Source: Staphylococcus pettenkoferi (GTDB taxonomy: Bacteria > Bacillota > Bacilli > Staphylococcales > Staphylococcaceae). Taken from it: a stretch of DNA of 64,000 bases. The notes under the pieces are model-generated. The model was given only the letters and a program-made list of their open reading frames with translations, was not told the DNA's origin and ran no database searches. The stretch covers positions 62,001 to 126,000 of the forward strand of contig NZ_JANSKK010000001.1 of the NCBI RefSeq assembly GCF_026659735.1. The letters are read 5' to 3'. A program made the position numbers and the translations under genes. This document shows positions 57,055-64,000 of this stretch, piece after piece (position 1 is the first letter of the stretch; every line of letters begins with the position of its first letter).

Positions 57055-57969
57055 ATGTTAGCAAAAGCGAGTCGATTTGCGACGAATACATTTTTAATAT
57101 GGATGCTAGTAGCTGCGGTGATTGGATTTATTTTTCCACAAGCTTTAGCTCAACTCGGAGGTTATGTGCCGTATCTTCTCGGTATCGTCATGTTAGGAAT
57201 GGGGTTGACGATTGACCCGAAAGATTTCAAGATTGTCTTTCAAGCCCCACGTTCCGTAATCATCGGTGTCATTCTGCAGTATACGATTATGCCGATTTCT
57301 GCGTATCTTATCGCGAAATTATTTCATTTACCTGCCGAAGTTGCGATAGGTGTGATACTTGTCGGATGCTGTCCTGGAGGCACGTCAAGTAACGTTATGA
57401 GCTACCTCGCCAACGCCAATGTTGCTTTGTCAGTGGCGATTACGAGTGTGTCTACGTTGTTAGCGCCAATCTTAACGCCAGCACTGATCTATCTGTTTGC
57501 ACATGAGTGGTTGCAAGTTTCATTTCTCAGCATGCTATGGTCGGTTGTTCAAGTTATTCTGATTCCAATCGTTATTGGGTTTATTTTACAAAAATTGTTC
57601 CATCGCTTCGCGAAAGAAGCAGCGACAGCGTTACCTATCGTGTCTGTGATTGCGATTTCACTAATTCTTGCATCAGTCGTTGGCGGAAGTAAGGAACAAA
57701 TCTTGGAAACAGGACTACCTATCATCGGCGTCGTTATTCTACACAACGTTATCGGTTATGGCTTAGGTTACGTACTCGGTCATCTCGTAAGATTGGAACG
57801 ACCAGACAAGAAAGCAGTCTCTATTGAAGTAGGGATGCAGAATTCAGGTTTAGCTGTGTCATTAGCGACGGTCCATTTTACCCCGCTAGCGGCAGTGCCA
57901 GGAGCGATCTTCAGTCTCATACACAACATCACTGGGCCGATACTCGCGAAATACTGGTCGAAGCGGTAG
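57055..57969 (+). CDS. BASS-family (bile acid:Na+ symporter-like) transporter
   Basis: A 304-residue, about nine- to ten-helix transporter. GCCPGGTSSNVMSYLANANVALSVAITSVSTLLAP is the crossover-helix motif of the bile-acid/sodium symporter family, repeated as EVGMQNSGLAVSLATVHF in the second half. Bacterial relatives carry pantoate or other organic acids with sodium. The substrate is not known here. Confidence 0.9.
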   Translation: MLAKASRFATNTFLIWMLVAAVIGFIFPQALAQLGGYVPYLLGIVMLGMGLTIDPKDFKIVFQAPRSVIIGVILQYTIMPISAYLIAKLFHLPAEVAIGVILVGCCPGGTSSNVMSYLANANVALSVAITSVSTLLAPILTPALIYLFAHEWLQVSFLSMLWSVVQVILIPIVIGFILQKLFHRFAKEAATALPIVSVIAISLILASVVGGSKEQILETGLPIIGVVILHNVIGYGLGYVLGHLVRLERPDKKAVSIEVGMQNSGLAVSLATVHFTPLAAVPGAIFSLIHNITGPILAKYWSKR

Positions 57970-58173
57970 TGTAGGTAGATGCGAAATTCAATCTTTCTCC
58001 TCATATGTTACACTTAACTCAAAGTATAGTGCGTAGTAGCAGCATGTATAGGATTACCTGTAACATGGAATTACTACGCGATTGTGCGTAAGTAGAATGG
58101 CACAATTGAGAGTATCATATGGACTGTGACTCAAACGCTATTAAAATAGAGAGATGAAGTGAGGAGTTTAACT

Positions 58174-58812
58174 ATGTATAGAGCAGTCATATTTGATTTT
58201 GACGGCACAATTATTGATACAGAACAACACATTTTTGAGACGATTAATCGCCACTTGAAAGAAGTGGGAGCTGAACCCGTTTCCACAGAATTCTACCGAC
58301 GAACAATCGGTGGTTCTGACGACCTATTGAAAGATTATTTAAATCAAGTTGTTGGGAAAGAAGGGACTGAACGCATCTATCAAGATGTACATGAAAGTAG
58401 TACAGAATTAGAAATCTTCCCAGAAATTCATTCCTTGATGAAACAGTTGAAACAACGTCATATTCCTATGGCTATTGCGACGAGTAGCTATCGACGCGAT
58501 ATTCAACCTGCATTCGATCAACTTGGATTAGAAGATTATATCGAAGTTGTTATCGGTAAAGAGGATGTTGATGAGGTTAAGCCGAGTCCTGAATTGTATT
58601 TAAGAGCCGTACAAGCGCTCAATTATAATCCGGTGAATTGTCTAGCGATCGAAGACTCAATAAATGGAGCGGAAGCGGCTACGTTAGCTGGTCTTGACGT
58701 TATTGTGCAGACGAACCAAATGACGTCAACTCACGATTTCAGTTCCTTTAATTACGTAGGTAAAGATATGAGTGCGGGCGAAATTATTCAACATTATTTT
58801 GCGAAGGAGTAG
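58174..58812 (+). CDS. HAD-superfamily phosphatase (beta-PGM/PGP-like)
   Basis: A 212-residue HAD hydrolase with alpha-helical cap. Motif I FDFDGTIIDTE, motif II Thr/Ser in IATSSYRRD, motif III Lys in GKEDVDEVKPSPELYL, motif IV AIEDSINGAEAA. This is the subgroup of phosphoglycolate phosphatase, beta-phosphoglucomutase and general sugar-phosphate phosphatases. Start at 58174 after GAGGAG. The earlier in-frame codon at 58159 is inside the binding site. Confidence 0.9.
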   Translation: MYRAVIFDFDGTIIDTEQHIFETINRHLKEVGAEPVSTEFYRRTIGGSDDLLKDYLNQVVGKEGTERIYQDVHESSTELEIFPEIHSLMKQLKQRHIPMAIATSSYRRDIQPAFDQLGLEDYIEVVIGKEDVDEVKPSPELYLRAVQALNYNPVNCLAIEDSINGAEAATLAGLDVIVQTNQMTSTHDFSSFNYVGKDMSAGEIIQHYFAKE

Positions 58813-58816
58813 CACG

Positions 58817-59008
58817 ATGATAGGTTATATTCTCTTGTTTTTTGTCGGAGGACCATTGATTTTTGCGATAGGCAATTTGGTGTTAGGACCGCTCTTTAAC
58901 CGCCGAATTCCTATGCGTGTCCATTTCCGGTCTTTTATCATAGCTACAGCAATTTATCTGATTCTCGCCGGACTTTTCTATTATTTCATATTGTCACATT
59001 ACGTGTGA
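58817..59008 (+). CDS. Small two-helix membrane protein
   Basis: A 63-residue protein with two helices (YILLFFVGGPLIFAIGNLVLG and FIIATAIYLILAGLFYYFIL) joined by a short basic loop. The binding site GAAGGAG overlaps the stop of the HAD gene, so it is co-transcribed with it. Function unknown. Confidence 0.7.
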   Translation: MIGYILLFFVGGPLIFAIGNLVLGPLFNRRIPMRVHFRSFIIATAIYLILAGLFYYFILSHYV

Positions 59009-59017
59009 GTGCGATAT

Positions 59018-59084
59018 AAAAAGACTTCAACGAACGTGTTGGACATTTTAAGTTATGTCCACTGTCACGTGTTGAAGTCTTTTT
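59018..59084 (+). terminator. Terminator after the HAD operon
   Basis: AAAAAGACTTCAAC (59018-59031) pairs with GTTGAAGTCTTTTT (59071-59084). Inner GGACAT/ATGTCC stem. A-run and T-run on both sides. Confidence 0.85.
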
Positions 59085-59139
59085 GTCGTTATGTAGTTGT
59101 AAAAAGGTGAGTAGTCATCAAAGGTCGACTGTAGTTTGT

Positions 59140-59325
59140 TTAACGCATGAGTTGTAGCACAATCGTTAGTAATATGAGAACGAGTAAAATGACGTCGACG
59201 CCTAGAATGATTTTATAACGCGTCGTATTCGCACCTTGAGCCGTAGCATGCTTCAAACCTCGGTAGTTATTCCACGCACTACCTAACAATATAACGAGAA
59301 GAACAATTCCAATGATGAGTTTCAT
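59140..59325 (-). CDS. Small membrane protein
   Basis: A 61-residue protein with a helix at each end (LIIGIVLLVILLGSAW; YKIILGVDVILLVLILLTIVLQL) around a polar middle. The start ATG shares its first base with the stop of the upstream gene (TAATG). Function unknown. Confidence 0.7.
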   Translation of the reverse strand: MKLIIGIVLLVILLGSAWNNYRGLKHATAQGANTTRYKIILGVDVILLVLILLTIVLQLMR

Positions 59326-59681
59326 TATTTGCCTCCATTTCCACGTTGTTTAGCGATAAATTCCCATACATAACCTGCAATAATACCCACAATCAAACCG
59401 ACGATGATACCGATCTTAATCGTAGCGACTATCGCTCCAATAATGATGCCGAGTAGCATTGCAATCGGGATTGTCACGCCGAATTTGAATTTACGCTCAG
59501 GCGTATTGAGTAACGTAAATAAAGTATAGTAAAGCAAGGCAAATACGAATGCAGCAAGCACTGATTTACCGAGTAAACCTAATGTTGATGTTTCATGTTT
59601 ACTAAAGATATTAATTAAAAAGAAGAGAACGCCGAAGATGACCGATATCATCAGCGTGCGTAATTTAAGATTTTGTTTCAT
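59325..59681 (-). CDS. Hypothetical four-helix membrane protein
   Basis: A 118-residue protein with four helices, glycine-rich in the last two (VGLIVGIIAGYVWEFIAKQRGNGGK). ATG at 59681 lies 14 bp after AGGAG, which is long. The frame is open upstream to 59717 without a better start. Co-transcribed with the 61-residue gene. Confidence 0.65.
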   Translation of the reverse strand: MKQNLKLRTLMISVIFGVLFFLINIFSKHETSTLGLLGKSVLAAFVFALLYYTLFTLLNTPERKFKFGVTIPIAMLLGIIIGAIVATIKIGIIVGLIVGIIAGYVWEFIAKQRGNGGK

Positions 59682-59992
59682 AACGATACGTGAAACTCCT
59701 TTAACTGAATTACTCAAATTATATCATATCAAATAAATTTATTAGACCTCTGCCATTCTGAAAGAAAGTATGATAGAATAAGCATATTCTATACAGAAAG
59801 TATCACTGTATTTCTCAAAAGGACACTAAAAGAACTTGTACAACGTTTCACACTTTTATTTTAAAAAAGTTAGAAAAGCTAACAATCGCATAGGCATCAA
59901 ACTGAGCTGACGTGATTGACTTAAAATTGTGAAGATTCTTTGAAATTTATTTTGCATTTTTCGTACAAATCACATAGAATATATAAAAAGAA

Positions 59993-60022
59993 TGTAAGCC
60001 CTTACATAAAATGTAATATAAT
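59993..60022 (+). promoter_or_regulatory. Permease promoter with cre-like palindrome
   Basis: TGTAAGCCCTTACA (59993-60006) covers the -35 region, and TATAAT (60017-60022) is the -10. The palindrome is one base from a good CcpA cre site and has the same outer bases as those before mqo and gltS. Confidence 0.6.
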
Positions 60023-60071
60023 AGTGTCTGAGTCAATAGCGTTTAATTAAATTGGGACAAGGGTGCATTCT

Positions 60072-60215
60072 AAGATTGACTTCATACATAAAGAATGATG
60101 GCTATATTTTTACGATAAGTATCTTGAGCTGTGAGTTCCCGGGACGGTTCGAACAACTCGCGTTTGAGACAGATAGCATCGTCAGCAGTCATGTATCTTA
60201 AATCAAGTCAATCTT
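60072..60215 (+). ncRNA. Structured leader RNA before the permease, class unknown
   Basis: Nested helices: AAGATTGACTT (60072-60082) with AAGTCAATCTT (60205-60215), perfect; ATACAT (60084-60089) with ATGTAT (60191-60196); GATGGCTAT (60097-60105) with ATAGCATC (60173-60180), one bulge; plus a GAGTT/AACTC hairpin inside. A further hairpin GAATCTT/AAGATTC lies near 60229-60247, just before the gene. The layout is that of a riboswitch, but it matches no class I know. Confidence 0.6.
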
Positions 60216-60280
60216 CTGAATAGATAGAATCTTTATCTAAGATTCGAGAATAACGAATTAGGAAGAGATGGGGTTGAATT

Positions 60281-61669
60281 ATGGCAGAGAAGAATAAGTT
60301 ACAAAGGGGATTGACTGCGCGTCAAATGCGCATGATCGCACTTGGAGGTACAATCGGTGTCGGACTATTTATGGGAGCGTCTGACACGATTAACAAGACA
60401 GGACCATCTGTTATCTTTGCATATCTCATTGCAGGTATGTTCCTATTCTTAGTTATGCGTGCAATGGGTGAGATGGTTTACTTACATCCAACGACAGGTT
60501 CATTCGCACACTTTGCGAGTGACTACATCCATCCTGTGGCAGGTTACATCACAGCGTGGAGTAACATCTTCCAATGGATTGTCGTCGGTATGAGTGAAGT
60601 TATCGCAGTAGGACAGTACATGAACTATTGGTTCCCTGAATTACCACAGTGGATTCCAGGTGTCATTGTAATACTATTGCTTGCTGCAGCGAACTTAGTT
60701 TCTGTTAAAGCATTTGGTGAATTTGAATTCTGGTTTGCAATGATTAAAGTTGTCACTATCATCTTAATGATCATTGCAGGTCTTGGACTCATCTTCTTTG
60801 GTTTAGGTACAGGACATGCGACAGGATTATCTAACCTTTGGTCACACGGCGGATTTATGCCACATGGTTGGGTTGGCTTCTTCTTCGCGCTCTCTATCGT
60901 AGTCGCATCTTACCAAGGTGTTGAATTGATAGGGATTACAGCAGGGGAAACGAAAGATCCTCAGAAGAATATTAAATCCGCAGTTAATGGTGTCATTTGG
61001 CGTATCTTGATCTTCTACATCGGTGCCATCTTCGTCATCGTTACTGTTTATCCATGGGACCAATTAGGTCATATCGGTAGTCCATTCGTAGCAACATTCG
61101 CGAAAGTCGGAATTACATTTGCAGCAGGACTCATTAACTTCGTTGTACTTACAGCAGCGATGTCAGGTTGTAACTCAGGTATCTTTAGTGCGAGCCGTAT
61201 GATCTTTACACTAGCTGAGAAAGGTCAAATGCCTAAGTCATTTACGAAAGTGATGAAGAACGGTGTGCCTGCCTTTGCAGTTGCTGCAATTTCTATCGGT
61301 ATCTTAGTCGGCGCATTGCTTAATGTGATCTTACCGAAACTCATTCCAGGTGCAGACAACGTGTTCGTATACGTTTACAGTGCATCTATCTTACCGGGTA
61401 TGATTCCTTGGTTTATGATCTTGATTAGTCACTTGAGATTTAGAAAGCTTCATCCTGATCAAGTGGAAGGCCATCCTTTTAAAATGCCAGGAGGCGCCGT
61501 AGGTACATTTATTACAATCATCTTCTTTATACTTGTATTGATCGGTATGTTGTTCAACAAAGAACAAGTGATTTCATTACTCATCGGTGTTGTCTTCCTC
61601 GCGTTTATGACAGCTTATTACTTCATTAAGGGTTATCATAAAATGAGTAAAGAAGAGCAACGCTTCTAA
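60281..61669 (+). CDS. APC-family amino-acid permease (AapA/GabP-like)
   Basis: A 462-residue, 12-helix permease. The start LQRGLTARQMRMIALGGTIGVGLFMGAS and the following GPSVIFAYLIAGMFLFLVMRAMGEM are those of the AAT family (D-Ala/D-Ser/Gly, GABA, proline and aromatic permeases). YQGVELIGITAGETKDPQKNI lies near residue 210. Substrate not certain. D-alanine/D-serine/glycine is my best guess. The promoter and structured leader above point to tight control. Confidence 0.88.
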   Translation: MAEKNKLQRGLTARQMRMIALGGTIGVGLFMGASDTINKTGPSVIFAYLIAGMFLFLVMRAMGEMVYLHPTTGSFAHFASDYIHPVAGYITAWSNIFQWIVVGMSEVIAVGQYMNYWFPELPQWIPGVIVILLLAAANLVSVKAFGEFEFWFAMIKVVTIILMIIAGLGLIFFGLGTGHATGLSNLWSHGGFMPHGWVGFFFALSIVVASYQGVELIGITAGETKDPQKNIKSAVNGVIWRILIFYIGAIFVIVTVYPWDQLGHIGSPFVATFAKVGITFAAGLINFVVLTAAMSGCNSGIFSASRMIFTLAEKGQMPKSFTKVMKNGVPAFAVAAISIGILVGALLNVILPKLIPGADNVFVYVYSASILPGMIPWFMILISHLRFRKLHPDQVEGHPFKMPGGAVGTFITIIFFILVLIGMLFNKEQVISLLIGVVFLAFMTAYYFIKGYHKMSKEEQRF

Positions 61670-61691
61670 ATTAATCAATTGAATAAATAAG

Positions 61692-61734
61692 AAAAAGACT
61701 TAAGTTGACGTTACGTTGCAACTTAAGTCTTTTT
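61692..61734. terminator. Terminator between permease and murR
   Basis: AAAAAGACTTAAGTTG pairs perfectly with CAACTTAAGTCTTTTT, 16 bp. Usable from both strands. Confidence 0.9.
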
Positions 61735-61741
61735 AACTAAC

Positions 61742-62617
61742 TTAATGTTTAAAATGAATATTTGAAATATGCTTGCGATAATTATCTAAAGCCATCTTAG
61801 ATTGCGTAATTGAGTCTAAGGAATGTTGGTAGTTGAGAGCAATATAGCGATAATATAAGACATCTACAGTAAAGAGCTGCGCAAACAGTGAAGTGGTCGC
61901 AGCCATGCGTAATTCGTTCTCATCTGTTTGACCATAAGTCAGTACGTGATCAGAAATTTCAGCTACTGGATTATCTGCTGTGCTCGAAATCGTGATGATA
62001 GAGATATTGTAATCCGTTGCTACTTTCGCCATGGCTTGTAACTCGCTATGACTACCATGGTTGGTAATAAATACGACACAATCGCGTTGATCATGTGTTG
62101 CGAGCGTCGAAGTGAGTTGATGTGTTTCTGTGATGAAACGGACATTTAAACCAATACGTGAGAATTTCTGGAATAAATCCGTCGCAATAACATAAGATGC
62201 GCCATAACCGAATAAGAAAATCGTGCGTGCTTGTTTAAATTGATCACAGATGTCACCAATCGTATGGGCATCCAAGTGAGCAGACACGTCATACAGCGTA
62301 TCCTTTGCGCGTGAAAGTAACTTAGATGAAATATTCTCAATAGATTCATGATCGACGAGTTCTAACAGTGTATTGTTCGTTGTATCTTCAGGCAAATAGC
62401 GAGAGAGCTCTAGCTTTAAATCTTGGAAGCCACCACTGGTCATCTTTTTACTAAATCTAACGATGGAAGCAGCGCTCGTGCCAATCTCTTTCGCAAATTC
62501 TTGTACTGACATTTTGACGATATAGTGAGGTCGGTTCAAGATGTAATCAGCAATCTTCTTTTCGCTTTTAGTCAATCGGGTATATTCATCTTCTATCTTA
62601 TAAAGTACGTTGGTCAT
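61742..62617 (-). CDS. murR: RpiR-family regulator MurR
   Basis: A 291-residue RpiR regulator: N-terminal helix-turn-helix (VQEFAKEIGTSAASIVRFSKKM near residue 35) and C-terminal SIS sugar-phosphate domain (GYGASYVIATDLFQKFSRIG; TNHGSHSELQAMAKVA). Next to murP it should respond to MurNAc 6-phosphate and control MurNAc uptake. ATG at 62617 follows AGGTGA within the end of murP. The GTG at 62626 is also in frame. The frame overlaps the murP stop. Confidence 0.87.
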   Translation of the reverse strand: MTNVLYKIEDEYTRLTKSEKKIADYILNRPHYIVKMSVQEFAKEIGTSAASIVRFSKKMTSGGFQDLKLELSRYLPEDTTNNTLLELVDHESIENISSKLLSRAKDTLYDVSAHLDAHTIGDICDQFKQARTIFLFGYGASYVIATDLFQKFSRIGLNVRFITETHQLTSTLATHDQRDCVVFITNHGSHSELQAMAKVATDYNISIITISSTADNPVAEISDHVLTYGQTDENELRMAATTSLFAQLFTVDVLYYRYIALNYQHSLDSITQSKMALDNYRKHISNIHFKH

Positions 62618-62618
62618 A

Positions 62619-64000
62619 TTAATCACCTAAAGTATCAGAGTTTCTCATTGCTTTCGTCGTGCCAAATAAGTATGTGAATACAAAGCCACCGATATATGCA
62701 GCAAAGAGACCTACAATATAACCTAAATACATATGATCTGAAATGAGCGGTAGGAGGGACCATCCACTCGGACCTACTGCAGTAGCACCAATGTGGCCGA
62801 TGCCGCCAATAACAGCACCACCAACACCGCCGCCTAAACATGCAGTAAAGAATGGTCGACCAAGTGGTAACGTAACCCCATAAATCAGAGGTTCACCAAT
62901 ACCGAGTATGCCTACAGGTAGGGCACCTTTCAACGTATCACGTAAGGTCTTATTCTTGCGGCAACGTACCCATAAAGCGAGTGCAGCGCCTACTTGTCCT
63001 GCACCTGCCATCGCAGCAATCGGTAATAAATAAGTTGCTCCCGTTTTATTTATCATTTCAATATGAATAGGTGTAAATATATGATGTAATCCTAACATAA
63101 CCAATGGTAGGAAGAAAGCACCGATGATAAAGCCGCTAAAGATGCCTCCTACACTAATAATCCAATTGATGACTCCGACGAGTCCATCAGATACGAAACC
63201 AGCGAGCGGCATGATGACGAATACAGTGAGTAAGCCGATAATGAGTAAAGTAATTGTCGGCGTGATGATAATATCAACTTCGTTAGGAATCACTTTGTGT
63301 AGTCTCTTTTCAATTAAACTCAAGAGCCAAACTGCAAAGATGACACCAATAATACCACCTTGCCCAGCTTGTAAGTGCTCACCCGTAAAAAGGTTAGTAA
63401 TTGCTTTATCGTCGCCTAGACCTGTGAGTAACGTCGTACCACCGATGACACCGCCGAGACCTGGTGTCGCACCGAATTCTTTTGCAGCATTAATACCTGT
63501 AAAGATAGCAAGATAAGCTAACATACCGTCTTTAATCACACCGAAGATTGTCACGAGTTGAGTGAAGAAAGCACCAGAAATCACGTGAGCAGTTAGCATA
63601 TTCTCGATGACTGCACCGATACCTCCGATGAGACCTGCTCCGATAAAGGCAGGAATCAATGGAATAAAGATATTCGCAATCGTTTTAAAGAACCTTTGGA
63701 AAGGACCTGATTTCTGTTGAGATTGATAGTTCTGCTTATTCTCTTGCGCACGCGCTTCTGCACGTTGTTTGGCTGTTCCGCCTAAGTCGTTATTGGAAAG
63801 AGTAGATGAATGAGATTGTTGCAGTTCTTCCATGTAGTTCGCGACCTTTGAAGCGGTACCTGGTCCTACGACAATCTGCAAGCGTTCATCTTGTACCACT
63901 CCGAGCACGCCATCGATGGCTTTTAACGCTTCGAAATCAACTTGATCATGATGATGAAGTAGAACGCGTACACGTGTCATACAGTTAATCACATTGTCTA
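62619..64000 (-). CDS. murP: MurNAc-specific PTS EIIBC component MurP (5' end outside the window)
   Basis: PTS permease of the glucose superfamily. The sequence enters the window inside the EIIB domain (…[12 protein letters not shown]…, with the phospho-Cys). Any start seen near 63992 is a GTG codon inside that domain, so about 20 residues lie beyond 64000. EIIC follows, with [16 protein letters not shown], the EIIC active-site region [12 protein letters not shown] and [18 protein letters not shown]. The sequence closely resembles S. aureus MurP as I recall it. It imports MurNAc (and MurNAc-GlcNAc) as the 6-phosphate. Confidence 0.87.
   Translation of the reverse strand, partial: DNVINCMTRVRVLLHHHDQVDFEALKAIDGVLGVVQDERLQIVVGPGTASKVANYMEELQQSHSSTLSNNDLGGTAKQRAEARAQENKQNYQSQQKSGPFQRFFKTIANIFIPLIPAFIGAGLIGGIGAVIENMLTAHVISGAFFTQLVTIFGVIKDGMLAYLAIFTGINAAKEFGATPGLGGVIGGTTLLTGLGDDKAITNLFTGEHLQAGQGGIIGVIFAVWLLSLIEKRLHKVIPNEVDIIITPTITLLIIGLLTVFVIMPLAGFVSDGLVGVINWIISVGGIFSGFIIGAFFLPLVMLGLHHIFTPIHIEMINKTGATYLLPIAAMAGAGQVGAALALWVRCRKNKTLRDTLKGALPVGILGIGEPLIYGVTLPLGRPFFTACLGGGVGGAVIGGIGHIGATAVGPSGWSLLPLISDHMYLGYIVGLFAAYIGGFVFTYLFGTTKAMRNSDTLGD

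Noticed and set aside
60120..60170. tRNA-like GGTTCGAA segment
   Set aside because: There are no matching acceptor, D or anticodon arms around it.
60072..60215. T-box or lysine riboswitch before the permease
   Set aside because: No T-box GGGTGGNACCGCG segment and no lysine L-box core sequence could be found.
62619..63992. Complete murP beginning at 63992
   Set aside because: That codon is a GTG inside the EIIB domain (DNVINCMTR); the true start is outside the window.

Overview
The window comes from a Staphylococcus chromosome, AT-rich and ordinary in codon use. Protein similarity and gene order support this. The blocks fepABC-tatAC, mqo, hssRS-hrtBA, tcaR...tcaAB, an EmrAB-like pump with its TetR regulator, corA, fni, gltS, rpiA, lyrA/spdC, hutG-hutR-hutUI and murP-murR are all staphylococcal genes. 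Much of 9-50 kb follows the order I recall from S. aureus. A coagulase-negative species is more likely than S. aureus (stand-alone bioB next to a YdcF-like gene, tcaR separated from tcaAB, three DUF805 genes), but I cannot name the species. I see no prophage, transposase, CRISPR array, rRNA or tRNA.

Layout. 0.2-5 kb: Fur-controlled iron uptake (fepABC) facing the Tat translocase (tatAC) that exports FepB. 5-8.7 kb: an acetyltransferase and a two-gene teichoic-acid/glycosylation cluster. 9-10.5 kb: mqo. 11.4-15.4 kb: the haem-stress system, with the sensor-regulator pair hssRS divergent from the exporter hrtBA. 16-25.3 kb: tcaR, a YdcF-like protein, bioB under a BirA operator, a small lipoprotein, an MMPL exporter divergent from tcaA, and tcaB. 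25.4-31 kb: a Fur-controlled siderophore receptor, a repeat array, and a TetR regulator divergent from an EmrAB-like pump. 31-42.9 kb: small membrane and cytosolic proteins, corA, fni, gltS, a DNA glycosylase, three DUF805 genes, a galM broken by an in-frame stop, rpiA and lyrA. 43-48.4 kb: histidine degradation. 48.5-61.7 kb: an M20 amidohydrolase, an SDR, a flavin reductase, membrane proteins, a SAM-riboswitch-controlled metT, a SRPBCC protein, a duplicated HMA-like protein, a BASS transporter, a HAD phosphatase and an amino-acid permease with a long structured leader. 61.7-64 kb: murR and murP (MurNAc uptake), with murP cut by the window end.

The strongest unexplained signal is a family of about 120-160 bp elements. 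Eight cores and one related end lie in just three intergenic regions, all between convergent genes (mqo/hssS, siderophore receptor/tetR, SRPBCC/HMA-like). Every core keeps the islands TCAACTAA and TGGATTTTC on either side of a variable hairpin, inside three further helices whose sequences change in a compensatory way between copies. Most copies are also bounded by two small palindromes. Copies are tandemly arrayed with a period near 260 bp and always have the same orientation relative to the nearest convergent gene. This looks like a structured RNA or a non-autonomous mobile element. I cannot name it.

Other points to check are a 72-bp tandem duplication carrying two HssR boxes before hrtB, a tatC reading frame with no normal start codon before its conserved N-terminus, a nested-helix leader before the permease, and paired operators at the MMPL/tcaA divergence.
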